NCBI RefSeq assembly: GCF_003182195.1
Contig: NZ_QGTM01000002.1
Coordinates: forward strand, 124,001 to 188,000
Source: Halomonas sp. A11-A
GTDB taxonomy: Bacteria > Pseudomonadota > Gammaproteobacteria > Pseudomonadales > Halomonadaceae
Direction: 5' to 3'
Length of the DNA: 64,000 nucleotides
The notes beneath the pieces were generated by a model. That model was not told the origin of the DNA. It saw nothing but the letters and a program-made list of their open reading frames with translations, and made no database searches. Shown piece by piece: positions 10,809 to 21,214 of this stretch (positions are counted from its first letter, which is position 1; each line of letters begins with the position of its first letter). Position numbers and translations under genes: made by a program.

Positions 10809-12197
10809 TCACGCCGCCGGGGTGGCCGCGGGGTCCAAGGCGGCGAGCAGCTGGGTCAGGCCCCAGAGCCCGTCGGGGGTCACCCGTAGGCGCTCGCCGT
10901 GGCGCTCGAGCAGCCCCGCTTCGCAGAAGGGGGCGAGGCGCTCGAGGGAACCGGCCAGGGCCGCGCCGGCGTCGCGCCCATGGGCCTGCGAGAGTGCGGC
11001 CGGGTCCAGTTCGCGCCGACAGGCGAGCGCCTCGATGGCATCCCGGTGCAGGCGGTCGACCGCGTCCAGCCGGTGGGCGGCGCCGGCGGGCAGCTGGCTG
11101 GCGTCCAGCGCCGCCTCGTAGTCGGCCAGGCTCAGGGCGTTGCGGGTCAGGGTATCGCCGACCCGGCTGAGGGCGGCGACTCCGAGGCCGACCTGGTCGC
11201 CGGGCGGGTAGGGGGTGTAGCCCTGCAGGTCGCGGGCCAGGTGGCCCTCCCCCAGGGCCTGGGCCAGGCTGTCATCGGGGCGGGCAAACTGACCGAGCCC
11301 GATATGCACGTAGCCGGCGTCATCCAGCCGCTGGCGAGCCGCCGCGAGGATCGCCAGGCGGGTGGCGGCGTCGGGCAGGTCCTCGGCGTCGATCTCGCGC
11401 TGGGGGCGGTAGCGCGCCGGCAGATGGGCGTAGCGGCGCAGGGTGATGCGCGCCGGGGTCATGGCGATCACCTGCTCCACGGTTTCGCCGAAGCCGTGGG
11501 GGGTCTGCAGCGGCAGGCCCACGGTCAGGTCGAGGTTGAGGGAGTGGAAGCCGAGGCGTTCGGCCTCGTCCACCAGGGACTCGGTCAGCACCCGGGGCTG
11601 GACCCGGTTGATTGCCTTCTGGACGCGCAGGTCGAGCTCCTGGACGCCGAGGCTCAGGCGGTTGAAGCCCAGTGCCTGCAGGTGGCGCAGGGTGAAGACA
11701 TCGGCCTCGCGGGGGGCGATCTCGATGCTGAAGTCGCGCTCTCGGGCGCCGGACAGCCCGAAGCGGGCGTCGAGGCGATCGAACAGGTCGCCCATCTGGT
11801 CCAAGGAGAGGAAGGCGGGGGCGCCGCCGCCCCAGTGCAGGCGCTGCACGGCCGGGAGGCGGCCCAGCAGGCGGCTCACCAGCACCATCTCGCGGTCGAG
11901 CCGCGTGAGGTAGGGCTCGGCCTGGCGGCTGTCCCGTGAGGGTACCCGCTGGGAGGCGCAGAAGCGGTAGGCCTGCCGGCAGAAGGGCAGGCGCACGTGC
12001 AGCGCCAGCGGCGCGCCGGGGGAGCGCTCGGTCAGGGCCCGGGTCAGCGCCGCGGGGCCGCCCCCCGTCGCCAGGCGAGCGGCGTCGGGGTAGGTGAGGT
12101 AGTGCGATCCGTCGTGGTCATGGTACTGCGTCGAGGGCCTGCCGCCGGCAGTCCAGGATGGCCCGGCGCGATCGTTGCGTGTCGCCTGAACAGGCAT
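10809..12197 (-). CDS. HemN-like radical-SAM paralogue with broken cluster motif
   Basis: The product (462 aa from ATG 12197, which has GGGAG 7 bp upstream; ATG 12230 is an alternative) aligns along its length with oxygen-independent coproporphyrinogen III dehydrogenase: 'LHWGGGAPAFL', 'GFNRLSLGVQ', 'NLDLTVGLPLQTP', 'QFARPDDSLA', 'LQGYTPYP'. The radical-SAM Cx3Cx2CxC motif is degenerate: C73 and C80 remain, but the other positions are Tyr77 and Ser82 ('PFCRQAYRFCAS'). The SAM-contacting Tyr six residues before the first Cys is His, and E. coli 'DHFARPDD' is 'GQFARPDD'. It occupies the hemN position of the anr-cco locus. Classical activity is unlikely; a regulatory or heme-binding role, or decay, is possible. 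Confidence 0.85.
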   Translation of the reverse strand: MPVQATRNDRAGPSWTAGGRPSTQYHDHDGSHYLTYPDAARLATGGGPAALTRALTERSPGAPLALHVRLPFCRQAYRFCASQRVPSRDSRQAEPYLTRLDREMVLVSRLLGRLPAVQRLHWGGGAPAFLSLDQMGDLFDRLDARFGLSGARERDFSIEIAPREADVFTLRHLQALGFNRLSLGVQELDLRVQKAINRVQPRVLTESLVDEAERLGFHSLNLDLTVGLPLQTPHGFGETVEQVIAMTPARITLRRYAHLPARYRPQREIDAEDLPDAATRLAILAAARQRLDDAGYVHIGLGQFARPDDSLAQALGEGHLARDLQGYTPYPPGDQVGLGVAALSRVGDTLTRNALSLADYEAALDASQLPAGAAHRLDAVDRLHRDAIEALACRRELDPAALSQAHGRDAGAALAGSLERLAPFCEAGLLERHGERLRVTPDGLWGLTQLLAALDPAATPAA

Positions 12198-12292
12198 GAC
12201 GGCGCTCCCGGCTATGGGTGTGCTCTCCATACTAGGGCGGCTTGGCGCCGGCGGCGTTGAGCTGCGTCAATCCGGCGTGGAATAGTGCCGAA

Positions 12293-12991
12293 TCAGCCGT
12301 GACCCTGTGCGGGCAGCATCAGCCACAGCTGCCACAGGGCGAAGGCGATGATCGACAGCGCGGCGATGCTGCGGGTGGCCCGGTGACGAATCAGCCCCCC
12401 CAGCTGGCGCGCCGCCAGGCCGGTGGCGAGCAGCGCCGGCAGGGTGCCGAGGCCGAAGGCGCCCATCAGGGCGGCCCCCTTGAGCGGGTCGGCCATGGCC
12501 AGGCTCCAGGCCAGCATCGAGTAGACCAGCCCACAGGGCAGCCAGCCCCACACCGCGCCGAGCGCCACGGCCTGGGGCGCCCTCACCACCGGCATCAGAC
12601 GCCGGCCCACCGGCTCCAGGTGGCGCCACAGCCGCCTGCCCAGCGCCTCGACCCGCAGCAGCCCCTTCCACCAGTCGGCGATATAGAGCGCCATCAGGAT
12701 CAGCATCACGGCGGCAAGGCCCTGCAGGAGGAGGCGCATGCCGGGGGTGAGGCTGAGCAGGGTGCCGAGGGCGGCGGCCAGGGCGCCGGCCACCATGTAG
12801 CTCCCGATGCGCCCCAGGTTGTAGCCCAGCAGCAGGCCCGCGAGGCGCGCCGGGGAGCGCATGCTGGGGGGCACGGCGAAGGTCAGGGCACTCATGATGC
12901 CGCCGCACATGCCGATGCAGTGGGCGCCCCCCAGCAGGCCGAAGACGAAGGCCGCCGCGAGGGGCGGCAGGCCGAGACCGGTGGGGTCCAT
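12293..12991 (-). CDS. TauE/SafE-like (DsbD_2) membrane protein of the cco locus
   Basis: A 232-aa inner-membrane protein with about six helices, of the DsbD_2/cytochrome-biogenesis type often annotated 'sulfite exporter TauE/SafE family'. It has the motif 'GGAHCIGMCGGIMSAL' (about 20-35) with two Cys in the first helix and a second 'WGWLPCGLVYSML' motif. Such genes regularly follow ccoS and are thought to help copper handling or oxidase assembly. ATG 12991 overlaps the ccoS stop codon (TGATG), so it is translationally coupled to ccoS. The exact function is not established. Confidence 0.85.
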   Translation of the reverse strand: MDPTGLGLPPLAAAFVFGLLGGAHCIGMCGGIMSALTFAVPPSMRSPARLAGLLLGYNLGRIGSYMVAGALAAALGTLLSLTPGMRLLLQGLAAVMLILMALYIADWWKGLLRVEALGRRLWRHLEPVGRRLMPVVRAPQAVALGAVWGWLPCGLVYSMLAWSLAMADPLKGAALMGAFGLGTLPALLATGLAARQLGGLIRHRATRSIAALSIIAFALWQLWLMLPAQGHG

Positions 12992-13221
12992 CAGGGCTCC
13001 GGGTCGGCGTCGCGGCGCTCCTGCGCGGCGCGCTCGCGGGCCTCGCGGCGCCGCTGGCGCTCCTCGGGGGGGAGGTCGTTCTCGTCCTCGTCAAAGAGGA
13101 TGCGGTGGGCGGGGCCCTCCAGGTCCTCGAACTGGTCGTGCTTGACCGCCCAGAAGAAGGCCCAGACGGCCAGGCCCAGCAGGGTCAGCGACAGCGGGAT
13201 CAGCAGGTAGAGAATGCTCAT
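12991..13221 (-). CDS. ccoS: cbb3 oxidase maturation protein CcoS
   Basis: A 76-aa protein with one N-terminal transmembrane helix (residues 3-26) and the CcoS signature 'FFWAVKHDQFEDLEGPAHRI', followed by a charged tail rich in Glu and Arg that is longer than usual. CcoS is required to insert cofactors into cbb3-type cytochrome oxidase. Its ATG overlaps the ccoI stop in ATGA, and its stop overlaps the next gene, so it is inside one operon. Confidence 0.93.
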   Translation of the reverse strand: MSILYLLIPLSLTLLGLAVWAFFWAVKHDQFEDLEGPAHRILFDEDENDLPPEERQRRREARERAAQERRDADPEP

Positions 13222-15704
13222 GGGGTCACCCGGTCTGGTTCAGGGGATGGCGTCGGCAGCGGGGCGGCGGGCATGGCGCGGCTGCGGAAGCGGTTGAGGC
13301 GCAGGGCGTTGCCCACCACCACCAGGGAGCTGGCCGACATGCCCATGGCGGCCAGCCAAGGGGGCACCAGCCCCACGGCGGCGATGGGCATGGCGGTGAA
13401 GTTGTAGCACACCGACCAGATCATGTTCTGGCGCATCACCCGGCGGGTGGCGCGGCTGATCTCGACCGCCTCGACGATGCGTGACAGGCGCGGGCTGAGC
13501 AGGATGGCATCGGCGCTGGTGCGTGCCAGGTCGGTGGCGCCGTTCATGGCGATGGCCACGTCGGCACCGGCCAGCACCGGCACGTCGTTGATGCCGTCCC
13601 CGACCATGGCGACCTTCTCGCCCGCGGCCTGGCACTCGCGGATGCGCTCAAGCTTCGCCTCGGGGCTGGCGCCGCCGCGCCAGGTGGGGATGTCGAGACG
13701 CCGGGCGAGGTCGCCGGCGGCCTCGGGGGTGTCGCCGGAGAGCAGCTCGACCGCAAGGCCCAGCGCCTTGAGCGCTGCCACGGTGTCGGCGGCATCCTCG
13801 CGGATGCGGTCCTGCAGGGCGAACCAGGCCCGCGGCTCGCCCTCCTCGGCGAGCAGCAGCCACTGCCCCCTGCCGGGGGGAGCGAGGTCGGCCTCGGGGG
13901 CCGCAAACGCCGGCTTGCCGAGCCGCCAGCGGCGGCCGTCGAGGGTGCCCTCGAGGCCCTGGCCGGTGCGGCTGGCCATCTCGGAGGCGTGCACCGTGGC
14001 CAGCCGGTAGGGATGGAAGGCCCGGGCGATGGGGTGCTCGGAGCGCGCCTCCAGGGCGGCCGCCAGGGTGCGCGCCCGCTCGGCATCGAACCCGCCCAGG
14101 GGGCGCGTCTCCACCAGCGTCATCTGGCCGCTGGTCAGGGTGCCGGTCTTGTCGAGGATCACCCGGTCGACCTGGGAGAGCGCCTCGATGGCATCGGCGC
14201 GGGTCACCAGCACGCCGCGGCGGCGCAGCTGGCCATGGCCGGCGGTGAGCGCGGTAGGGGTGGCCAGGGCCAGGGCGCAGGGGCAGGTGACCACCAGCAC
14301 CGAGAGCATGATCCAGGGCATGCGCGCCGGGTCGATGAACCACCAGGCGATGGTGACGACGGCGGTGACCACCAGCAGGCGCAGCACGAAGAGGTGGGCC
14401 ATGCGCGCCGCCATCTGCGCCAGGCGCGGGCGGCTGGCGAAGGCGCGGTCGGTGAGGTCGACGATGCCGGCGACGCGGGCGTCGCGTCCGGCGTGGGTGA
14501 CGCGCACCACCAGGGGGCTCTCGATGTTCTGGCTGCCACCGGTGACGGTGTCGCCCAGGCGCCGGGTCACCGGCAGGTACTCGCCGGTCAGCATGGACTC
14601 GTCGAGGCTCGATTCACCGTCCTCGATCACCCCGTCGGCGGGCACGCCGTGACCGGGCTTGACCAGTACGCGGTCGCCGGCGGCCAGCTCGCTGGCCGGG
14701 AGGATGCGCTCCTCCCCCTCGTCGGTGAGGCGAATGGCCGAGAGCGGCAGGGCGCCGGCCATGGCGTTGCCGCTGTGGCCGCTGCGGCGTCGGGCGCGGG
14801 CCTCCACGTAGCGTCCGAAGAGCAGGAAGAAGGTGAACATCGCCGCCGAATCGAAGTAGACCTCGCCCTTGCCGGTGATCACCGCATAGCCGCTGGCGGC
14901 GTAGGCGAAGCCGATGGCCAGGGAGACCGGCACGTCCATGCCTAGCACCCTGGTGCGCAGGTCGCGCACGGCGTTGCGGAAGAAGGGTGCCGCCGAGAAG
15001 AACACCACCGGGGTGGTCAGGGCGAAGGAGAGCCAGTGGAAGAGGGCGTGGAAGTCCTCGCTGATGCCCTCGGGGCCGGCCACGTAGATGGGGATGGAGA
15101 ACATCATCACCTGGGCCATGCCCACCGCGGCGATGATCAACCGGCGCACGTTCATGCGCTCCTCGTGCTGCAGGCGCGCCTGGGCCTCGTCGGGCTCGTA
15201 GGGCTGGGCCTGATAGCCGATGGCGGCCATCTCGGCCAGGATCCGCGACAGCTTGACCGCCTCGGGGTCCCAGCTCACCCGCACCCGGTGGTGGGTCAGG
15301 TTGACGGCGCTGGAGGCGACGCCGGGCAGGGCATTGAGGCGGTGCTCGATCAGCCAGGCGCAGGCCGCACAGGTGATGCCGTCCACCGCCAGGGTGGCGT
15401 GGACCCGGCCACTGTCGTCGCCTTCCGCGTGCACGAACTGGCGCTGCAGCCCCGGGTCGTCGAACACCGCCCAGGTCTCGGCGCGCACGGTGTCGCGCTC
15501 GTCGGGGCGTTCCGGCAGCTCGGTGCGGAAGCGGTAGTAGCTCGCCAGGCCGCCATCGACGATGGCGTGGGCCACCGCCTCGCAGCCGGGGCAGCAGAGC
15601 GGCTGGCGGGTGTCATCGAGGGTGATCGACCAGGGGGCGCCGGGGGGAACCCGGCTGCCGCAGTGATAGCACTCCGCCGAGCCGACAGCGACAGCGTCAC
15701 TCAT
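13218..15704 (-). CDS. ccoI: Copper-exporting P1B-type ATPase CcoI/FixI
   Basis: P-type ATPase (828 aa) that moves copper out of the cytosol for assembly of the cbb3 CuB centre. It has an extra N-terminal metal-binding segment ('CYHCG' C12/C15 and 'CCPGC' 37-41), one HMA domain with 'GITCAAC' (C112/C115), TGE actuator motif (373-375), the transport-site CPC (474-476), phosphorylation motif DKTGT (518-522) and 'GDGIND' near 710. The double N-terminal metal site is typical of CcoI rather than CopA. It lies between ccoH and ccoS, 4-bp overlap with ccoS. Confidence 0.95.
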   Translation of the reverse strand: MSDAVAVGSAECYHCGSRVPPGAPWSITLDDTRQPLCCPGCEAVAHAIVDGGLASYYRFRTELPERPDERDTVRAETWAVFDDPGLQRQFVHAEGDDSGRVHATLAVDGITCAACAWLIEHRLNALPGVASSAVNLTHHRVRVSWDPEAVKLSRILAEMAAIGYQAQPYEPDEAQARLQHEERMNVRRLIIAAVGMAQVMMFSIPIYVAGPEGISEDFHALFHWLSFALTTPVVFFSAAPFFRNAVRDLRTRVLGMDVPVSLAIGFAYAASGYAVITGKGEVYFDSAAMFTFFLLFGRYVEARARRRSGHSGNAMAGALPLSAIRLTDEGEERILPASELAAGDRVLVKPGHGVPADGVIEDGESSLDESMLTGEYLPVTRRLGDTVTGGSQNIESPLVVRVTHAGRDARVAGIVDLTDRAFASRPRLAQMAARMAHLFVLRLLVVTAVVTIAWWFIDPARMPWIMLSVLVVTCPCALALATPTALTAGHGQLRRRGVLVTRADAIEALSQVDRVILDKTGTLTSGQMTLVETRPLGGFDAERARTLAAALEARSEHPIARAFHPYRLATVHASEMASRTGQGLEGTLDGRRWRLGKPAFAAPEADLAPPGRGQWLLLAEEGEPRAWFALQDRIREDAADTVAALKALGLAVELLSGDTPEAAGDLARRLDIPTWRGGASPEAKLERIRECQAAGEKVAMVGDGINDVPVLAGADVAIAMNGATDLARTSADAILLSPRLSRIVEAVEISRATRRVMRQNMIWSVCYNFTAMPIAAVGLVPPWLAAMGMSASSLVVVGNALRLNRFRSRAMPAAPLPTPSPEPDRVTP

Positions 15705-15734
15705 GGGCGCAGGAGTCCTTGCCGCTCAGGCATG

Positions 15735-16259
15735 TCAGGTGTCGCCGTCGGGCGCGGCCCGGCCGGGGGTCAGGCGCACGGACTCCTCCTCGGGGAAGCG
15801 TGCCTCGCCCACCAGGCGCCACTCGGGCTCGTCACTCTGGGGCTGCAGCTGCAGGTACCAGCGGTAGCGCAGGTTGTCGGGGGCCTGGCCCAGGTAGCGA
15901 CCGTCGCGCACGTGTTCCAGGGTAAGCTCGATGTCGCGGTCGTCCTGGGTGGGGAAGATCAGCTCGAAGTCGAGCCTCTCGGGGAAGCCGTTGCCGCCCT
16001 CCAGGTCGACGACCACGTCGCTGGTGAGCGGGTCGATGCGCAGGCTGGCGGAGAGCCCCAGTTCGGCGGCGCGCTCCTGCTTGGCCAGCACCATGTTGAT
16101 GGCGCGGCCATGTTCGTAGTAGTCCTCCTGCACCATGCCGTCGGCGCTCCTCACGGCCAGCACCGCCAGGGTGCTGCTGGCGGTGATCGAGGTGAACAGG
16201 AGGCCGAGCAGCAGCCAGGGCCAGAACTGCTTGTACCAGGGGGTCACGGTGTTGGACAT
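15735..16259 (-). CDS. ccoH: FixH/CcoH family assembly protein
   Basis: A 174-aa protein with one N-terminal membrane anchor ('FWPWLLLGLLFTSITASSTL', about 12-31) and a periplasmic domain with the FixH features 'VQEDYYEHGRAINMVLAKQ' and 'RYRWYLQLQP'. CcoH associates with the cbb3 oxidase during assembly. ATG at 16257-16259 has GGAG 5 bp upstream and immediately follows the ccoG stop, so it is preferred over a longer in-frame start at 16322 that would overlap ccoG. Confidence 0.9.
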   Translation of the reverse strand: MSNTVTPWYKQFWPWLLLGLLFTSITASSTLAVLAVRSADGMVQEDYYEHGRAINMVLAKQERAAELGLSASLRIDPLTSDVVVDLEGGNGFPERLDFELIFPTQDDRDIELTLEHVRDGRYLGQAPDNLRYRWYLQLQPQSDEPEWRLVGEARFPEEESVRLTPGRAAPDGDT

Positions 16260-16260
16260 G

Positions 16261-17700
16261 TCATCTCCGGATCTCGCCGATGAAGCGGGTCTCGCGCTCC
16301 ATGGCGATGCGTGGGTGGTCATCGGCCTCGATGCGCAGGGTGATGGGGTGGCTGGGGCGCTCGATCACCGCCGGGTCGGCAGTGATCGTCACCACGGCGC
16401 GGCGGCTGTCGCCGGCGGGCACCGTGAGGCGCTCGGTATCCAGGGCCAGCCCCGGCAGGCCCGAGGCCTCCAGGCGATAGCTGTGTTCCTGGCCGTCCAG
16501 GTTGCGCACCATCAGCACATAGACATTGCTAAGCCGGCCCTCGCGGGTCAGCTGGTAGAGCTGGGTACGTTCGCGCTCCACCTCGAAGCCCAGCGGCATG
16601 CGGTCGGTCACGGCCCAGGCGAAGACCCCGATCATCACCAGCAGCGCCGCCAGGTAGCCCATCAGGCGCGGCCGCAGGATATGGGTGGGCTTGCCCTCCA
16701 GGGCGTTCTCGGTGGTGTAGCGGATCAGGCCGCGGGGGTAGCCCATGCGGTCCATCACGCTGTCGCAGGCGTCGATGCAGGCCGCGCAGGTGATGCATTC
16801 GTACTGCAGGCCGTCGCGGATGTCGATGCCGGTGGGGCAGACCTGCACGCAGAGGTCGCAGTCGATGCAGTCGCCGTGGCCGGCGGCCCGGGCCTGCTCA
16901 TGGGTGAGCGTTTTCTTGCGGGCCCCGCGCGGCTCGCCGCGCCCCGTGTCGTAGGAGACGATCAGGGTGTCGCGGTCGAACATCACCGACTGGAAGCGGG
17001 CGTAGGGGCACATGTAGATGCACACCTGCTCGCGCAGCCAGCCGGCATTGAGGTAGGTGAAGACCAGGAAGAAGCCGACCCAGAAGTAGGACCAGCCGTG
17101 GGCCTGCAGGGTCGGCAGGTCGACCACCAGCTGGCGAATCGGCGTGAAGTAGCCGACGAAGGTCACCCCGGTGGCCAGGGCGATGACCAGCCAGATGGCG
17201 TGCTTGGCGCCCTTGCGCCACAGCGTGTCGGCGCTCATGGGCTGGCTGTCGAGCTTGATGCGTCGGTTGCGGCTCCCCTCCAGGCGGTGCTCGAACCAGA
17301 TGAACAGGAAGGTCCAGACGCTCTGCGGGCAGGTGTAGCCGCACCAGACGCGGCCGGCGAACACCGTGATGAAGAAGAGTCCGAAGGCGCAGATGATCAG
17401 CAGCCAGGAGAGCAGCATGAACTCCTGGGGATAGAAGGTGGCGGCCAGGATATGGAATTCGCGGCCGGGCAGGTCGAACCAGATCGCCGGACGGTCCCCC
17501 CAGGGGATCCAGGGCATCACGAAGAACAGCAGCATCAGGGCCCAGTTGGCGCCGCGCCTCACCCGCTGGAAGAGCCCCTTGATCTCCCGCACATAGATAT
17601 GGCGCCGCTTGGCGTACATCTCCTGCTGCACCGTGGCGCCGGGCGCATGGTGCTCGACCGGTGACGGTGTGACATCGCGGGCGGGGATCTTGTCGCTCAT
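16261..17700 (-). CDS. ccoG: cbb3 oxidase accessory protein CcoG (RdxA/FixG)
   Basis: A 479-aa polyferredoxin-like cupric reductase in the inner membrane. Five or so helices carry 'GRVWCGYTCPQSVWTFLF' and 'REQVCIYMCPYARFQSVMFD'. The cytoplasmic domain has two [4Fe-4S] sets, 'CIDCDLCVQVCPTG' and 'CITCAACIDACDSVM'. A C-terminal Ig-like FixG domain is periplasmic. ATG at 17698-17700 fits family length. It is the first gene of the ccoGHIS group, separated by 130 bp and a terminator from ccoP; a TACAAT element (17754-17759, minus) may serve its own promoter. Confidence 0.94.
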   Translation of the reverse strand: MSDKIPARDVTPSPVEHHAPGATVQQEMYAKRRHIYVREIKGLFQRVRRGANWALMLLFFVMPWIPWGDRPAIWFDLPGREFHILAATFYPQEFMLLSWLLIICAFGLFFITVFAGRVWCGYTCPQSVWTFLFIWFEHRLEGSRNRRIKLDSQPMSADTLWRKGAKHAIWLVIALATGVTFVGYFTPIRQLVVDLPTLQAHGWSYFWVGFFLVFTYLNAGWLREQVCIYMCPYARFQSVMFDRDTLIVSYDTGRGEPRGARKKTLTHEQARAAGHGDCIDCDLCVQVCPTGIDIRDGLQYECITCAACIDACDSVMDRMGYPRGLIRYTTENALEGKPTHILRPRLMGYLAALLVMIGVFAWAVTDRMPLGFEVERERTQLYQLTREGRLSNVYVLMVRNLDGQEHSYRLEASGLPGLALDTERLTVPAGDSRRAVVTITADPAVIERPSHPITLRIEADDHPRIAMERETRFIGEIRR

Positions 17701-17781
17701 GGCAGGCTCACGGCAGGGAGGAGGGGAGGGCCGGCGCTGATCTTGCGGCACTCATTGTATCGAGTCGCCGGGCCAACGAGA

Positions 17782-17808
17782 AAGGGTGCGACCTGACGCC
17801 GCACCCTT
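17782..17808 (-). terminator. Terminator of ccoNOQP
   Basis: A 9-bp stem AAGGGTGCG/CGCACCCTT with a 9-nt loop lies 22 bp after the ccoP stop. On the minus strand it runs into TTTCTCGTT, a modest U tract. Confidence 0.7.
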
Positions 17809-17830
17809 CCGCTGGTTCCTGGCTCTCGGG

Positions 17831-18760
17831 TCAGTCCCGGAAGCGCAGGCTGTAGACGTAGGCGGCCACCAGGTGGACGCGCTCCTCGCCGATGTAGGCT
17901 GCCTGGGCCGGCATGTGGCCGTTGCGGCCGTTGCGCAGGGTCTGGCGCACGGAGTCTGCCACGCTCTGACCGGGTGCCTGGTAGAGCCAGATATCGTTGG
18001 TCAGATTGGGCGCACCCAGCGCCTGGTTGCCGGTGCCGTCGGGCATGTGGCAGGCCGCGCAGACCGAGGCGTAGGTAGTGGCGCCGCGCTCGGCGCGCTC
18101 CTCGTCATGCTCCAGGCCGGAGAGGGCGAGGACATGCTGGGTGACGTTCTCGATGTTGGTCTCGCCGAGCTGCTGCCAGGAAGGCATCAGGCCGTTGCGG
18201 CCCCGCACCAGGGTCTGGACGATCTGCTCGGGCTCGCCGCCGTAGAGCCAGTCGTCGTTGGTCAGGTTGGGGAAGCCGTAGCCGCCCTGGGCGTTGGAGC
18301 CGTGGCACACCGCGCAGTTGTTGAGGTAGATGCGCTCGGCCACCTGCATGGCGTCGGCGTCGCGAGCCAGCTCGGGGATCGGGATCTCCTGGTACTGGGC
18401 GAAGATCGGCGTGAAGCGCTCCTCGGCGCGGGCGACCTCCTCTTCCCACTGCCCCTCCTGGGTCCAGCCCAGCACGCCGGCGAAGTTGCCGAGGCCGGGG
18501 TAGAGCACCAGGTAGCCCAGCGCGAAGATCACGGTGCCCACGTAGAGCTGGAACCACCAGCGCGGCAGCGGGTTGTCGTACTCCTCGATGCCATCGGCGG
18601 CGTGTCCGGTGGTCTCGATGTTGCCATCGGCGTCGGGGATCTTGTCGGTCTTGCGGTTGGCGTAGAGCAGCCAGAAGGCAAGGCCGATGGAGCCCAGCGT
18701 GATGACGATGATCCAGGCGCTCCAGAACCCGGAAAGGGAGTCACCCCAGAGATTGTTCAT
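17831..18760 (-). CDS. ccoP: Cytochrome c oxidase cbb3-type, subunit III CcoP
   Basis: Membrane-anchored diheme cytochrome c (309 aa) that receives electrons for the cbb3 oxidase. Two N-terminal helices with a short hairpin ('WIIVITLGSIGLAFWLLY' and 'LYVGTVIFALGYLVLYPGLG') precede two heme c domains with CAVCH and CAACH. The two-helix anchor marks the longer CcoP form found in pseudomonads and relatives. The ATG overlaps the ccoQ stop (ATGA). Confidence 0.96.
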   Translation of the reverse strand: MNNLWGDSLSGFWSAWIIVITLGSIGLAFWLLYANRKTDKIPDADGNIETTGHAADGIEEYDNPLPRWWFQLYVGTVIFALGYLVLYPGLGNFAGVLGWTQEGQWEEEVARAEERFTPIFAQYQEIPIPELARDADAMQVAERIYLNNCAVCHGSNAQGGYGFPNLTNDDWLYGGEPEQIVQTLVRGRNGLMPSWQQLGETNIENVTQHVLALSGLEHDEERAERGATTYASVCAACHMPDGTGNQALGAPNLTNDIWLYQAPGQSVADSVRQTLRNGRNGHMPAQAAYIGEERVHLVAAYVYSLRFRD

Positions 18761-18972
18761 GTGTTCCTGTCTCCCTTGCTCTTGCGGGAATCCGCCCCGT
18801 TCGGCGAGGCGCTCCTGTCACGGTTCGGTTGCTCATCATCATCGGCGAAGGGCAGGTGGGCCGCCTCGTCGAAATCCGGCTTGCGCCGCTTCGAGTAGGC
18901 CCACCAGGTGATGCCGAGGAAGGCCACGATCAGCAAGCCGGTGATAATGCCGCGGAAAGTCCCGGTATCCAT
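18757..18972 (-). CDS. ccoQ: Cytochrome cbb3 oxidase subunit CcoQ
   Basis: A 71-aa protein with one helix ('FRGIITGLLIVAFLGITWWAYS') followed by 'KRRKPDFDEAAHLPFADDD', the CcoQ signature, and a hydrophilic tail somewhat longer than the typical 60-residue CcoQ. It stabilises the oxidase. It starts with ATG at 18970-18972, directly after the ccoO stop, and overlaps ccoP. Confidence 0.92.
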   Translation of the reverse strand: MDTGTFRGIITGLLIVAFLGITWWAYSKRRKPDFDEAAHLPFADDDEQPNRDRSASPNGADSRKSKGDRNT

Positions 18973-18974
18973 GC

Positions 18975-19583
18975 TCAGCGGGTTCCCTCGAGTACCGTGC
19001 CGAGCTGCTGGAGGTAGGCGATCAGCGCGGTGATCTCCTGCTGGCCGCGCACCTCGCGGGTGGCGTTGGCGATGTCCTCGTCGGTATAGGGCACGCCTAC
19101 CATGCGCAGCGCCTCCATCTTTCTCGGCGTGCTGCTGCCGTCCAGGGTGCGCTCGAAGAGCCACGGGTAGGCGGGCATGATCGACTCGGGCACCACGTCG
19201 CGCGGGTTGTACATGTGGGCACGGTGCCAGTCATCGCTGTAGCGGCCGCCGACGCGGGCCAGGTCCGGGCCGGTGCGCTTGGAGCCCCACAGGAAGTTGT
19301 GGTCGTAGACCGACTCGCCGGCCACGCTGTAGTGGCCGTAGCGCTCGGTCTCGGCGCGGAACGGGCGGATCATCTGCGAGTGGCAGCCGACGCAGCCCTC
19401 GCGGCGATAGATGTCGCGGCCTTCCAGTTCCAGGGCGGAGAGCGGACGCAGCCCGTCCACCGGCTCCGTGGTCTGCTTCTGGAAGAACAGCGGCACGACC
19501 TCGGCCAGGCCGCCGAAGCTGATGACGACAAGGATCAGCACGGCGAGCAGGCCAACGTTCTTTTCGACAATCTCGTGTTTCAT
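18975..19583 (-). CDS. ccoO: Cytochrome cbb3 oxidase subunit II CcoO
   Basis: Monoheme membrane-bound cytochrome c (202 aa) with an N-terminal anchor ('[21 protein letters not shown]') and heme motif CVGCH within '[20 protein letters not shown]'; axial Met ligand in the '[10 protein letters not shown]' region. ATG at 19581-19583 matches the family start 'MKHE'. It lies 23 bp after ccoN. Confidence 0.96.
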   Translation of the reverse strand: MKHEIVEKNVGLLAVLILVVISFGGLAEVVPLFFQKQTTEPVDGLRPLSALELEGRDIYRREGCVGCHSQMIRPFRAETERYGHYSVAGESVYDHNFLWGSKRTGPDLARVGGRYSDDWHRAHMYNPRDVVPESIMPAYPWLFERTLDGSSTPRKMEALRMVGVPYTDEDIANATREVRGQQEITALIAYLQQLGTVLEGTR

Positions 19584-19606
19584 TGGTGTCGGTATCCCCG
19601 GTTGGC

Positions 19607-21031
<1,425 letters not shown>

Positions 21032-21091
21032 GTCAGATTCCCATCGAACGCGGTAGCAGGGTAGTGGGTTTGGAACTACGGAAGCTGCGCC

Positions 21092-21134
21092 AGTTTGCCA
21101 CGGACCCAGCGCCCCAAGAAATGATGCAGGTCAA
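21092..21134 (-). promoter_or_regulatory. Anr/FNR box and promoter of the cbb3 operon
   Basis: The minus strand reads TTGACCTGCATCAT at 21134-21121, one base off the TTGAY-N4-ATCAA consensus. An extended -10 element TGGCAAACT follows, with the hexamer CAAACT at 21097-21092. This puts the box centre about 41.5 bp before the predicted start of transcription, as in class II FNR-activated promoters. The regulator is probably the Anr encoded at 9970-10713. Confidence 0.75.
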
Positions 21135-21214
21135 GACGGTCGGGATTCTAGCGTAGCCCGCCTCAATCCTGAACACGCCAATCGGTGTAGTCGGAGAACT
21201 CACGGGGAGATCCC

